Shown here in pieces: positions 43,164-52,122 of a stretch of DNA of 64,000 bases. The position numbers and the translations under genes are program-made. Location: NCBI RefSeq assembly GCF_028463845.1, contig NZ_CP116805.1, positions 3,034,001 to 3,098,000 on the forward strand. Reading direction: 5' to 3'. Every line of letters begins with the position of its first letter. Position 1 is the stretch's first letter. The notes beneath the pieces were generated by a model, which made no database searches, had not been told where the DNA came from, and saw only the letters and a program-made list of their open reading frames with translations. Source of the DNA: Gimibacter soli (GTDB lineage: Bacteria; Pseudomonadota; Alphaproteobacteria; Sphingomonadales; Kordiimonadaceae).

Positions 43164-43856
43164 CTAGAAAAGGCTCGTCTGGCGTTCATGCTCGGGCGGG
43201 TCAAGGCATTCAGGGCCATCGAAGCGGACATTGCCAACACGGGTGGAAACCGGCCGCGCATCGAACGCCCGCTCGCCCACAAAGGGAAAGTCTTCCAGAA
43301 AACGGCGTGGCAGCGGATCATGGGTCGTCAGCCATGCATCATGGTCGGCATTTGCCACCACCATCGGGCGGCGGTGATGCACGCTGGACAAGGGGCCGGT
43401 TGCGGGTGCTGTCAGGATTGCCATTGTCTCCAGCCAGTGTTCGCCCCCGGGGCCATGCCATGTAGACCAGACGCCCGCAAACGCCATCAGGCTGCCGTCG
43501 GATGGGCTGATCAGATAGGGCTGCTTGCGCCCGCCCTCGGTTTTCCATTCATACCAGCCGTTCATTGGTACAAGGCAGCGCTTGCGCTTGATGGAGGCAC
43601 GGAAATAGGGCTTGGCTTCAACCGTTTCGATCCGGGCATTGATCACCGGCTCCTTCGCCGGGTCCTTGATCCATTCCGGCACAAAGCCCCATTCGACGGC
43701 CACGAGCTCGGGAATTCCCGCGTCGTCATGCCGCACCACCAGCACAGGCTGCTTCGGGGCGATATTGTAGCGCGCAGGGAAATTGGCGTCCGCCTTCACC
43801 TTGAAAACGGCGCGCATGGCGTCAAGCGGCGATGTCATCAGATAACGGCCGCACAT
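43164..43856 (-). CDS. SRAP domain protein (YedK/HMCES-like abasic-site protein)
   Basis: A 230-residue SOS response-associated peptidase. Cys2 is exposed after methionine removal (MCGRY), and ARYNIAPKQ, NARIETVEAKPYF, RCLVPMNGWYEWK and VHHRRPM are the conserved active-site blocks. It crosslinks to abasic sites in single-stranded DNA through Cys2, shielding them from strand breakage. The true start is fixed by the MCGRY motif at 43856, although the frame is open further upstream. It lies 67 bases from the divergent NUDIX gene. Confidence 0.95.
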   Translation of the reverse strand: MCGRYLMTSPLDAMRAVFKVKADANFPARYNIAPKQPVLVVRHDDAGIPELVAVEWGFVPEWIKDPAKEPVINARIETVEAKPYFRASIKRKRCLVPMNGWYEWKTEGGRKQPYLISPSDGSLMAFAGVWSTWHGPGGEHWLETMAILTAPATGPLSSVHHRRPMVVANADHDAWLTTHDPLPRRFLEDFPFVGERAFDARPVSTRVGNVRFDGPECLDPPEHERQTSLF

Positions 43857-43923
43857 CAGCCTTGCCTCCTTATCAATCGCGAACCAGTATAGGGCCCGAC
43901 CTGAGACGAGGGGAAGACAAGCT

Positions 43924-44394
43924 TTGACAGATGCACGGGAAAATCCCGACCGGCCGGTGGTTGCGGTGGGCGTTGTGGCCTTCCGCGGCAGCGAAGTCCT
44001 GCTAATCCGGCGCGGCAAACCGCCGAAGGAAGGCGACTGGAGCATTCCAGGCGGCCGCCAGCAGCTGGGCGAAGGCACCCGCGCAACAGCCGCCCGCGAA
44101 GTGCAGGAAGAAACCGGCCTTGATGTCGCGGTTGGCGAGCTGATTGACGTTGTCGATTTCATCGAACCCGGCGACGGCGGCAGGCCACGCTTCCACTATA
44201 CCCTTGTCGACTATATGGCCGAGGTACTGGCGGGCGAACCAACCGCCGGCGACGATGCCGTCGAAGCGGCCTTCCTGCCGCTCGACGAAGCTTTCCGGCG
44301 GCTGAAATGGACTGAAACGCGGCGCGTGATTGCACTCGCCGCCCGGCGCCGGGGTCTCGCCCTGCCTGCCGGTTTCGAGAATGAGGCAGCCTGA
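43924..44394 (+). CDS. NUDIX hydrolase
   Basis: A 156-residue protein with a full Nudix box starting at GGRQQLGEGTRATAAREVQE and ending ETGLDV, preceded by GEVLLIRRG-like strands (GSEVLLIRRGKPPKEGDWSI). Nudix enzymes hydrolyse nucleoside diphosphates linked to other groups; this subgroup resembles ADP-ribose pyrophosphatase/MutT-like enzymes. The start is TTG at 43924, with GAGGGG about ten bases upstream; no in-frame ATG is available. Its TGA shares a base with the next ATG (TGATGG). Confidence 0.9.
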   Translation: MTDARENPDRPVVAVGVVAFRGSEVLLIRRGKPPKEGDWSIPGGRQQLGEGTRATAAREVQEETGLDVAVGELIDVVDFIEPGDGGRPRFHYTLVDYMAEVLAGEPTAGDDAVEAAFLPLDEAFRRLKWTETRRVIALAARRRGLALPAGFENEAA

Positions 44395-44630
44395 TGGAAC
44401 CATCCCGCCCCAGCAGCCGTAACGCTATCGGCGTGCTTATCCTGATCTTCGGCCTGATGCTTTATGCGTTTGGCGCCGCCGCCATCGGCGACCTGATCAA
44501 CGACTGGCATGTCGCCATCCAGTTTATCTACTATGCCATCGCAGGCATCCTGTGGATCTTCCCGGTCCGCCGCCTGTTCCTGTGGATGGCGCAATCCAAA
44601 AACCGATCCAATGGGGGACAAACCGAATGA
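44394..44630 (+). CDS. DUF2842 family small membrane protein
   Basis: A 78-residue protein with two membrane helices (AIGVLILIFGLMLYAFGAAA and IQFIYYAIAGILWIFPVRRL) and LFLWM at the end of the second. This matches DUF2842, a small family largely limited to alphaproteobacteria, with no known function. It is coupled at both ends: the start overlaps the NUDIX stop and the stop overlaps the ATG of the M20 hydrolase (ATGA). Confidence 0.88.
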   Translation: MEPSRPSSRNAIGVLILIFGLMLYAFGAAAIGDLINDWHVAIQFIYYAIAGILWIFPVRRLFLWMAQSKNRSNGGQTE

Positions 44631-46042
44631 GAAAACTGACCGCATGGGCGCTCGCCGCCAGCGTTTTCACCGCACCTTGCATGGCCGCAGATGCCACACC
44701 CGATGGTGCCGTCAGCTATGACCATATCGCCAAGATGTCGCGCTCGATCTGGGACTATGCCGAGGTAGGCTACAAGGAAACCAAAAGCAGCAAACTGCTG
44801 CAGGACACGCTGAAAAAGGCCGGTTTCAAGGTCGAGGCCGGTGTGGCCGATATCCCGACCGCCTTTGAAGCCACCTATGGCTCCGGCGGCCCGGTGATCG
44901 CCATCCTCGCCGAATTCGACGCCCTGCCCGGCATCAGCCAGGATGCGAGCCCCGAGCGCCACATTCTGGAAGAAAAGAAAGCGGGCCATGCTTGCGGGCA
45001 TAACCTCTTTGGTGCGGGTTCGGTGGAAGCTGCGATCTCGGTTGCCAAATGGCTGAAGGCAACGGGCACGCCCGGCACCATCCGCCTTTACGGCACCCCG
45101 GCTGAAGAAGGTGGCTCCGGCAAGGTTTATATGGTGCGCGCCGGCCTCTTTAACGATGTCGATTTCGTGCTGCACTGGCACGCTGGCGACCGCAACATGA
45201 CCTCGGCAAGTTCGAACCTCGCCAACAAGTCGGCCAAGTTCCGCTTCCACGGCCTGTCTGCCCACGCTGCAGCTGCCCCGGAAAAAGGCCGTTCGGCGCT
45301 TGATGGCATCGAAGCCATGAACATGATGGTCAATATGATGCGCGAGCATGTGCCCGAGGAAAGCCGCATCCATTATGTGATCACCCGTGGCGGCTCGGCC
45401 CCGAACGTGGTCCCGGACTTTGCCGAGGTTTATTATTATGTCCGCAACCCGGATGCCGAGGTGGTGAAAGATATCTTTGACCGCGTTGTGTCGGCTGCAA
45501 ACGGCGCGGCCATGGGCACCGGCACCACCGTTGACTATGAAATCGTTGGCGGCACCCATGCCCTTCTGATCAACGATACGCTGGCGCAAGTCGCTGACGA
45601 GAAGATGCGTGAAGTTGGCGGTGTCACCTACGATGCCGAGGAACAGGCCTTCGCCAAAACCCTTTATGCGACGCTGAAAGGCGCCGACATCACCATCGAC
45701 AGCGCCCGCGACGTGCTGCCCTACGGCACCACCCGGTCGAGCGGATCGACGGACGTTGGTGACGTTTCGATGGCCGTGCCGACCGTTGGCATCCGCACCG
45801 CAACCTGGGTTCCGGGCACGCCGGCGCACTCGTGGCAGGCGATTGCCGCAAGCGGCATGTCGATCGGCTACAAGGGTGCCACGGTTGCCGCCCGCACACT
45901 CGCCAAGGTCGCGGCTGAACTTTACACCAACCCGGAACTTCGCGAGAAGGCGAAGGCCGAGTTTGAAAAACAACGCGGCGAGGACTTCAAATATGAAGCC
46001 CTCCTCGGGGACCGTCCGCCGGCCCTGAACTACCGCGACTGA
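44627..46042 (+). CDS. M20 family amidohydrolase (AbgB/IAA-amino-acid-hydrolase-like), secreted
   Basis: A 471-residue protein with a signal peptide (MRKLTAWALAASVFTAPCMA). The metal ligands appear in AGHACGHNLFGAGSV and GTPAEEGGSGKV, and GLSAHAAAAPEKGRSALDG starts the lid domain. These features are of the amidohydrolase branch (AbgB, hippurate or indole-acetyl-amino-acid hydrolases). It removes an acyl or aromatic group from an amino-acid conjugate in the periplasm; the substrate is unknown. GGGGGA lies upstream of ATG at 44627. Third gene of a coupled NUDIX-DUF2842-M20 operon. Confidence 0.9.
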   Translation: MRKLTAWALAASVFTAPCMAADATPDGAVSYDHIAKMSRSIWDYAEVGYKETKSSKLLQDTLKKAGFKVEAGVADIPTAFEATYGSGGPVIAILAEFDALPGISQDASPERHILEEKKAGHACGHNLFGAGSVEAAISVAKWLKATGTPGTIRLYGTPAEEGGSGKVYMVRAGLFNDVDFVLHWHAGDRNMTSASSNLANKSAKFRFHGLSAHAAAAPEKGRSALDGIEAMNMMVNMMREHVPEESRIHYVITRGGSAPNVVPDFAEVYYYVRNPDAEVVKDIFDRVVSAANGAAMGTGTTVDYEIVGGTHALLINDTLAQVADEKMREVGGVTYDAEEQAFAKTLYATLKGADITIDSARDVLPYGTTRSSGSTDVGDVSMAVPTVGIRTATWVPGTPAHSWQAIAASGMSIGYKGATVAARTLAKVAAELYTNPELREKAKAEFEKQRGEDFKYEALLGDRPPALNYRD

Positions 46043-46138
46043 CGCTTATAGCCATTGCACGCGCCCGCCATTGCGCGTACAGGAGGGGGAAATTCGAACA
46101 CGCCTGCGCCCACGCGCATCGCATACGGAGTTTCCCCC

Positions 46139-46750
46139 ATGGCACTTCTTGAACTTGCCTTCTACCCGAACCCGGTCCTGAAAAAGCCTGCGGCCACCAT
46201 TCAGGTGGTGGATGACGCCGTGAAGGCGCTTGCCGCCGACATGCTGGAGACCATGTATGACGCCCGCGGCCTCGGCCTTGCCGGCCCCATGGTTGGCCGC
46301 TCGGAGCGCATCTTCGTGATCGACCTGCAGGACGACGGCGTGAAAGCACCCAAAACCTACATCAACCCCGAAGTCGTCTGGGCCTCGGACGAGCTTCAGG
46401 AAGTGGTGGAAGCCTCGCTTTCCTATCCCGGCATCGAAGCCCCCATCGCGCGCCCCAAGGCCATCAAGATCGCCTACACGAACCTCGATGGTGAAATGGT
46501 CGTGGAAGAAACTGACGGCTTCCTTGCAACCGTGATCCAGCACGAGATGGATTATCTGGAAGGCAAGTCCTACCTTGACCTCCTGAAGCCGGTGAAGCGC
46601 AACTTGCTGATCACCCGCATGCAGAAATATATGAAGCGTCTGGCGCGCGGTTCCCATGTGCACGGCCCCGGCTGCGGGCATGACCATGACCATGATCACG
46701 ACCATGACCACGATCATGGCCATGTGCACGGGCCGAACTGCAATCACTGA
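46139..46750 (+). CDS. Peptide-deformylase-like protein with lost metal ligands and a histidine-rich tail
   Basis: A 203-residue protein with the deformylase fold and motif order, but with key residues changed. Motif I is GLGLAGPM (44-51): Met at 51 where active enzymes have Gln. Motif II is EASLS (91-95): Ser93 replaces the metal-binding Cys. Motif III is QHEMDY (134-139): Tyr139 replaces the second metal-binding His. Only His135 of the three usual ligands remains, so classical deformylase activity looks lost. The last 32 residues (172-203) carry alternating His-Asp and HxH with two cysteines, like a zinc or nickel buffer. GGAG precedes ATG. Ends at a strong terminator. A metal-related or regulatory role is inference. 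Confidence 0.85.
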   Translation: MALLELAFYPNPVLKKPAATIQVVDDAVKALAADMLETMYDARGLGLAGPMVGRSERIFVIDLQDDGVKAPKTYINPEVVWASDELQEVVEASLSYPGIEAPIARPKAIKIAYTNLDGEMVVEETDGFLATVIQHEMDYLEGKSYLDLLKPVKRNLLITRMQKYMKRLARGSHVHGPGCGHDHDHDHDHDHDHGHVHGPNCNH

Positions 46751-46759
46751 GATCAAGAC

Positions 46760-46792
46760 ACTGACGCCGGGCAATCCCCGGCGTCAGTCTTT
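46760..46792. terminator. Intrinsic terminator between the deformylase-like gene and ppc
   Basis: ACTGACGCCGGG (46760-46771) pairs with CCCGGCGTCAGT (46777-46788) across a five-base loop, followed by CTTTT. It lies between convergent stops (46750 and 46799) and ends the plus-strand transcript. The minus strand lacks a strong T tail. Confidence 0.88.
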
Positions 46793-46798
46793 TAAGGG

Positions 46799-49603
46799 TC
46801 AGCCGATGGCGCCGATCTCGAGGCCGATAAGGCCGGTGATATCGAGCATCAGCTCGTAGGCCTCGCGCATGGGCTCGAAGATCGTCGCGCGTTCCTTCTT
46901 GTAGCCCGCGCGTTCGCTGCTGTCGGTCGAGGGCTCGCCGAAATCGGCATCGCTGTCGCCGTTCGTGGTGGCAGGGAAGATATCCTTCAGCATCTGGATC
47001 GTGGCCGGCACATCCATATGCAGCAGGCGTTCGACCAGTTCGTCGAGCGAGACATTGAGCCGCGTCGAGAAGCGCGGCACTTCCATCGCTTTCAGGAACA
47101 CGAAATGCATCAGCGCAAGCCGCAGCATGTGAAGCTGCGCCATCGTGGTTTGCGGGTTCGCCGAATGCCCTTCGAACATCGGCAGGGCATCGCGCAGTTC
47201 GCCCTCGTCGCGGCGCAACCGGCGGATCAGCGCCCCGATGTGGGGGCCGCCGCCCATGCCTTCAAGCGCCCGGGACAGTCGACGCTCGCCGCCATGCTCG
47301 CCCGCCTCACCGTCTGCGACATCGAGCCAGTAGCCCGGATCATAAAGCGACAGGTAAGCATCGAGCGCATGCACGTTGGAGCGGTCAAGGGCCGCTACCA
47401 CGAGCGCTGTTACGCGCTGCAGCCGGTCCGATTTCTCATGCAGTTCCGCAAAACGGCTGGCCGACCGCGATACGGCGATACCGAAGCCCGCCACGCTGTT
47501 CACCATATAGCCAAGCTGTTGCAGCATGGCATTGTGCGGAATCGCGCGAATCTGCGAAACCGATTCGAGTCGGGGCACCTGCCCCTCGGCGGCCTGCCGT
47601 TTTGTAGCGCGCGAGCCCGTAGGGAACAGGAGGTTCGGCCCCATCTGGTCCAACAGGCGGACATAGCCCGGATGCTCCACCAGATGATCCTGATATTCCT
47701 TCAGCGTCAGGAAGAAATCGAGCGCCCAGCCGCTGTCATCATAGAAGGGATCTCCCTCGGCTTTCACAGGGGACAGGCGCACATCAAGGAAATCGGTGAG
47801 CGTGTTGAAGGCGGTGTCTTCATCCACGAACCACAGATAACCGTCCCCCCCCTGGAAGCTGACTTCGTGCTTGTGCGGTACATCAAGATCTTCAAGGAAC
47901 TCCCGCACGCGCGGCGGCTGAGTATAAAGGAACCGGTCCTTCAGCGACGCCGGGTGCGCGCCCCGGCCGATGGATTCGCCGTGAGTATCGAAGAACAGTA
48001 GCTGCACGTCGCCGAGGCCCCGGCGTTTCCACAGGCGCACAAGGCGCAGCTTGAAACGCTCGATGGCAAGGCACGCCGCCGGCTGCCCGATGAATCGGCC
48101 CGAATCGGAGAATCCGAGCTGCACGCAGAAGCGCCCTTGCGCGCGGATATAGTCCACGAAGTGCGGGTTATCGAGCACTTCGGCAATCACCCGGTCGCCG
48201 CGCTGCAGGCCGATGGCGGTTTCAAACAGCGGCGAGATTTCCACATGATCTTCCACGCCGTAGCGGCGCGCATAATAAAGCGCAGTCAGGAGCGTGAAGG
48301 GTGTGTCCGATTCCGCGATCAGCAGGCGGATCGGGGTGCGGCCATCGAAATGTTTCTTGAACTGGGCGGCCAGCATGAACAGGCGTTTGGCTGTCGTTTG
48401 CTCGGCCGCTACGGTTCCGTAATGAACATTGGCGGGCTCGATGGATTCAAGAAGCCCGGCGATCGCCGAAAGATAATGGCGCCGCGTACCACTGCGGTCC
48501 GGCGCACGGTCGAGCCCGATTTCGCTGCGGATGGCGTTGTGCAGCTGTTCGGCATTCAGGCGGAAATGGATATGCGTGAGGCCAAGGCCCACATGGCGCC
48601 ATTCAGCCCGGAAGGTTGCGATCTCGAGATGTGCCTTGGCCGGCAGGTCCGCCGCCACCAGCACCTCAAGTGCTGCATTGATCGACGAAAGCGCCGCTTC
48701 CTTGATAGCCCGGCGGCCGAGCGCAGCGCGGTTGAGCGCCGGCATGTCGTCCTTCAGGGTTTCAAGCTTTTCGATCCCGTCTGCGAAACAGCCCCGGAAG
48801 TCGCCCAGGCCTTTCTTGACCGCCGCGATGGCAGCCGCCACCGGCTTTTCAGCGCCGGCGCCGATTTCCTGTTCGACGCTGCCGAAATAGGTGGTCAGTT
48901 CATCAATCCCGGCAACTGCCGAGCGGCAGCGGAATTTCAGGCTCGTCGACCAGCCGATATCGGTGCGGCCATCAAGGTCGAACCCGACCCAGCTGGCAAC
49001 CGAGACGAAGGATGGCGCCAAGAGGCGGGCGTCACCGGGATAAAGCTCTGCCGCCACACCAAGCGCCAGCCGGTTGACCCGGCGGATCGCCCGGCGGATA
49101 GAAAGACTGGCGCGCTCGGACGCAGCCAGTTCCTCGTCAAGGGAAGGACTGCGCTGCGAACGGTAGCGATCAAGCCGCGGGATATCGTCGGCCTCGCCTT
49201 TCAGGTAGCGCACAGCCGCGCGGGCGGCCTCGGCCGACAGGTTGAAGGTCGGGTGCGCGGTGATGACAAAGCCACCAAGCTCGCGCTCAAGGAGGCTCTG
49301 GAAGGCATCATAGGGCAGCAGTTTGCCGTCAGCATCATGCGCAAGGCCGCGGATCAGATCCTTGACGCGCTTCTCGTTGGCGCTGCGGCCGTTGGCGGTC
49401 CACTGGCCTTTCAGGCGGTCCAGCCGGTCTTTCAGAAGCTGGCGGCCAAGGCCGCGCAGTTCGGCATGCACATCGGCGATGCCGGTTTTGCCGTCAATCA
49501 TGCGGGCAGCAAGCGCGCGGGCGGGCGCCAGAAAGGTGTTGCGATCATCCCTGGCTTCGGGGGCGACCGGCATCAGGACGGCAGACAAGGTTCGGTCGGT
49601 CAT
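46799..49603 (-). CDS. Divergent phosphoenolpyruvate carboxylase homologue
   Basis: A 934-residue protein that aligns with PEP carboxylase throughout. TAHPTF contains the catalytic histidine (His117), LNAEQLHNAI corresponds to the RQxSxxH block, QLGFSDSGRFIG to the YSDS block, GSRATKR to SRPxKR, and RAIP is kept. But two of the most invariant motifs are altered: the GGDRDGNP block reads WVGFDLDGRTDI, and the HGRGG loop reads FFDTHGESIGRGAHPAS. The usual enzyme makes oxaloacetate from PEP and bicarbonate; whether this one still does is open. Length is normal, with no frameshift. Convergent with the deformylase-like gene; the upstream 149-base region is AT-rich and promoter-like. Confidence 0.8.
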   Translation of the reverse strand: MTDRTLSAVLMPVAPEARDDRNTFLAPARALAARMIDGKTGIADVHAELRGLGRQLLKDRLDRLKGQWTANGRSANEKRVKDLIRGLAHDADGKLLPYDAFQSLLERELGGFVITAHPTFNLSAEAARAAVRYLKGEADDIPRLDRYRSQRSPSLDEELAASERASLSIRRAIRRVNRLALGVAAELYPGDARLLAPSFVSVASWVGFDLDGRTDIGWSTSLKFRCRSAVAGIDELTTYFGSVEQEIGAGAEKPVAAAIAAVKKGLGDFRGCFADGIEKLETLKDDMPALNRAALGRRAIKEAALSSINAALEVLVAADLPAKAHLEIATFRAEWRHVGLGLTHIHFRLNAEQLHNAIRSEIGLDRAPDRSGTRRHYLSAIAGLLESIEPANVHYGTVAAEQTTAKRLFMLAAQFKKHFDGRTPIRLLIAESDTPFTLLTALYYARRYGVEDHVEISPLFETAIGLQRGDRVIAEVLDNPHFVDYIRAQGRFCVQLGFSDSGRFIGQPAACLAIERFKLRLVRLWKRRGLGDVQLLFFDTHGESIGRGAHPASLKDRFLYTQPPRVREFLEDLDVPHKHEVSFQGGDGYLWFVDEDTAFNTLTDFLDVRLSPVKAEGDPFYDDSGWALDFFLTLKEYQDHLVEHPGYVRLLDQMGPNLLFPTGSRATKRQAAEGQVPRLESVSQIRAIPHNAMLQQLGYMVNSVAGFGIAVSRSASRFAELHEKSDRLQRVTALVVAALDRSNVHALDAYLSLYDPGYWLDVADGEAGEHGGERRLSRALEGMGGGPHIGALIRRLRRDEGELRDALPMFEGHSANPQTTMAQLHMLRLALMHFVFLKAMEVPRFSTRLNVSLDELVERLLHMDVPATIQMLKDIFPATTNGDSDADFGEPSTDSSERAGYKKERATIFEPMREAYELMLDITGLIGLEIGAIG

Positions 49604-49752
49604 TGGCTCTCATTCCCAACTGTTGCACGGCGATGACGATTTTCGGGGCCCCGGCGACCTTTATAGTATTTTTATAATGCCGCGGGCCGGTCGCGGCGGA
49701 GGTCGGACACTAGCGCGTCTTTTGTTGCGGTGCATCAGTTTTTTTTGAAACT

Positions 49753-50928
49753 TTATTTCTTATTTTGGGCTTGCAGCCACAAAAGGGCGAGAAAACCGAG
49801 GAGTAGCAGCGGCGTGAGGCCCAGATGCGTCGCCCCTGCAACCCCGCGCGCCACCAGCGGCCACACGAAAAGGACGGCAACCATCGTCGCCTCTCTTCGT
49901 TGGAAGCCATGCTCGCGGCCATGCAACGCGAACAGCAGAAGCCCGGGCGCAAGGATCATCAGGTCATAATCCAGCACAAAGGGCGTGACGATCAGGGCAC
50001 CTGTCACAAGTGCTGCAGCGCGCACACCGAGTGGCGCACCCCGCCGCCAGATCTGCCAGACAGCAAAAGCTGCGATGACCGCCGCGATACCATGCGCCAC
50101 CATCGCCGCCATGTGCGGTACCCCGACAAGGCGCAGGCCGGTATAAAGGCTTTGCATCTTTGACCAGGGCACAAGTCCTTCGGCAAGCACCCGGGTGGCG
50201 AGCGTGCCCCCTTCCAGAAAGCCGATCCATGTGGCGGTCCCGAAGGCAAGCCAGCTTGCCCCTTGCAGAGCAATCGTGGTGACACCTGCCGCCATGATCG
50301 TCCGCCAATGCCCCCCGGCGAGCAGCGCAAGCGGCCACAGAAGGCCCAGATGCGGCTTGATGGTCAGAAGCCCGATGAAGATGCCCGCGAGCCATGGCCG
50401 CTTGTCGAGTGTGACAAGGGCGGCCCCCATCAGTGCGGCCGTCAGGAAGGCATTTTGCCCGTGCCCGAAGGTGACGAAGGTAGCGGGAAAAGCGAGAAGC
50501 AGCAGAATCGCCGCCTTGTCGGGTGTCATTTGCCGGACGACATACAGGAGGGCCGCAAGTGTCAATCCCAGCCACAGCAGAAGCGCCAGCGGATAGGGCA
50601 GCAGCCCGAACGGTGCCAGCAACATCAGGAAGCCCGGCGGGTAGCTGAAGCTGTAATAGCCCACGTCCTCGCCGGCGATGGCCGTTTCGCGCGCATGATG
50701 CGCCTTGGCCTCGTAGGCAAGCTCCGGCGTGCCGTCCACGGCCAGCGTGGCTGCGGCGTGGAAGCTGATGAAATCGGTGCCAAGGGGCTTGCCGTTGCGG
50801 TCGATGATCCCGTCCGCAAGCAATATCCACGCGGCAAGCGCCACCACATAGAAGGCGATCAGCATGGCGGGATAGGCCGTCAGCCGCTCCGCCGTCATCC
50901 AGCGCGGTATGCCGGCCCGTCCTGTCAC
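49753..50928 (-). CDS. GT87/DUF2029 family membrane glycosyltransferase
   Basis: A 391-residue polytopic protein with about ten membrane helices. It has GTDFISFHAAATLAVDGTPE near the N-terminus, with the acidic residue typical of GT-C folds, YYSFSYPPGFLMLLAPFG and GLLTIKPHLGLLWPLALLAG. This matches the DUF2029/GT87 family, in which characterised members use polyprenyl-phosphate-mannose. Acceptor and sugar are unknown. The start codon is GTG at 50928, overlapping the CoA-transferase stop (GTGA). The 3' side ends in an AT-rich stretch. Confidence 0.85.
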   Translation of the reverse strand: MTGRAGIPRWMTAERLTAYPAMLIAFYVVALAAWILLADGIIDRNGKPLGTDFISFHAAATLAVDGTPELAYEAKAHHARETAIAGEDVGYYSFSYPPGFLMLLAPFGLLPYPLALLLWLGLTLAALLYVVRQMTPDKAAILLLLAFPATFVTFGHGQNAFLTAALMGAALVTLDKRPWLAGIFIGLLTIKPHLGLLWPLALLAGGHWRTIMAAGVTTIALQGASWLAFGTATWIGFLEGGTLATRVLAEGLVPWSKMQSLYTGLRLVGVPHMAAMVAHGIAAVIAAFAVWQIWRRGAPLGVRAAALVTGALIVTPFVLDYDLMILAPGLLLFALHGREHGFQRREATMVAVLFVWPLVARGVAGATHLGLTPLLLLGFLALLWLQAQNKK

Positions 50929-52061
50929 AGGGCCACGGCCTTGGCGGCGGCAAGCGCGTCGATACGCGCGCCATCAATCCCGAGGCTTTCGAGCACCGCA
51001 CGCGTGTCATTCTGCCCGCGTGCCATCATCGGCGGGGTTTCGGGCGCGCCGTCACTATAACGCGGCGCCGGTCTCGGCTGCATCACGCCGCCATTTTCCG
51101 CGAACACGCCGCGCGCGGCCATATGCGGATGGGCCGGGGCTTCGGTCATCGAAAGGACGGGCGCCACGCAGGCGTCGGTGCCTTCGAAAACCGCCATCCA
51201 TTCGTCGCGTGTCCGGGTTTTCAAGGCAGCCCCTACCCGTTCCTTGAGCGCTGGCCAGCCCTTGGCATCCATCTGGGCATCAAGGACCGGATCGGCATCA
51301 AGCCCGGTCAGGCGGCGGAACTCGGCATAAAACTGCGGCTCGATGGGCGCAACCGAGAGCCATTTTCCGTCGGCGCATTCGTAGGTGTCATAGAAGTGCG
51401 CACCGCCATCAAGGAGATTGTAGCCCGCCGCGTCGCGCCACAGGCCCATGCCCTTGAAGCTGTACATCATGGCCATCAGGAGGGCGGCACCATCCACCAT
51501 CGCGGCATCCACCACCCGGCCCTTGGCGCCGTTCTTGACGGCGAGAAGTGCGGCCAGCATGCCGGCCACAAGGAACATGGCACCGCCGCCGAAATCCCCA
51601 ACGAGGTTGAGGGGCGGCACCGGCCGTTCCCCTGCGCGCCCGATGGCATGGAGGGCCCCGGTGAGCGCGATATAATTCATATCGTGCCCTGCAGTGGGCG
51701 CCCACGGGCCGGACTGGCCCCAGCCGGTCATGCGGCCGTAAACAAGCTTGTCGTTCACCGCGAGCAGCGCATCGGCCCCAAGGCCCAGCCGTTCCATCAC
51801 GCCGGGGCGAAAGCCTTCAAGGATCGCGTCAGCGCTGGCCACCAGTTGCTTCACTAGCGCCACACCTTCGGGTGCTTTCAGGTTTACCTGAACGACACGG
51901 CGACCGCGCAACAGGACATCGCGTTCCGCCCCCGGCGAACCGCCCGGTCGCTCGACACGGATCACCTCAGCCCCCTGATCAGCCAGCCACATGCCGGCGA
52001 AGGGGCCGGGGCCGATCCCTGCCATTTCGATCACGCGAACGCCCTTCAGCGGCTTGTCCAT
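50925..52061 (-). CDS. CaiB/BaiF family CoA-transferase
   Basis: A 378-residue class III CoA-transferase: LKGVRVIEMAGIGPGPFAGM, EVIRVERPGG, then LNLKAPEG-like VQVNLKAPEGVALVKQL and the DAILEGFRPGVMERLGLG block. GDFGGGAMFLVAGMLAAL is also characteristic. This resembles the alpha-methylacyl-CoA racemase branch of the superfamily, so racemase activity is possible. The start at 52061 is fixed by GGGAGAG; a longer frame to 52340 lies antisense to hrpB. Translationally coupled to the GT87 gene. Confidence 0.9.
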   Translation of the reverse strand: MDKPLKGVRVIEMAGIGPGPFAGMWLADQGAEVIRVERPGGSPGAERDVLLRGRRVVQVNLKAPEGVALVKQLVASADAILEGFRPGVMERLGLGADALLAVNDKLVYGRMTGWGQSGPWAPTAGHDMNYIALTGALHAIGRAGERPVPPLNLVGDFGGGAMFLVAGMLAALLAVKNGAKGRVVDAAMVDGAALLMAMMYSFKGMGLWRDAAGYNLLDGGAHFYDTYECADGKWLSVAPIEPQFYAEFRRLTGLDADPVLDAQMDAKGWPALKERVGAALKTRTRDEWMAVFEGTDACVAPVLSMTEAPAHPHMAARGVFAENGGVMQPRPAPRYSDGAPETPPMMARGQNDTRAVLESLGIDGARIDALAAAKAVAL

Positions 52062-52122
52062 ATATCTCTCCCACATTTCCCGCCGGTATTTAGACACATG
52101 GACTTGGCGCCGCCAAGCCGGT

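Noticed and set aside
46670-46750. The GACCAT-type repeats at the end of the deformylase-like gene considered as a simple-sequence repeat or assembly artefact
   Set aside because: They stay in frame, use mixed CAC/CAT and GAC/GAT codons, and are bounded by HVHGP blocks, so they are a coding tail.
48137-49636. A 499-codon open frame opposite the PEP carboxylase homologue
   Set aside because: Antisense shadow with an Arg/His/Gly-rich composition and no recognisable motif.
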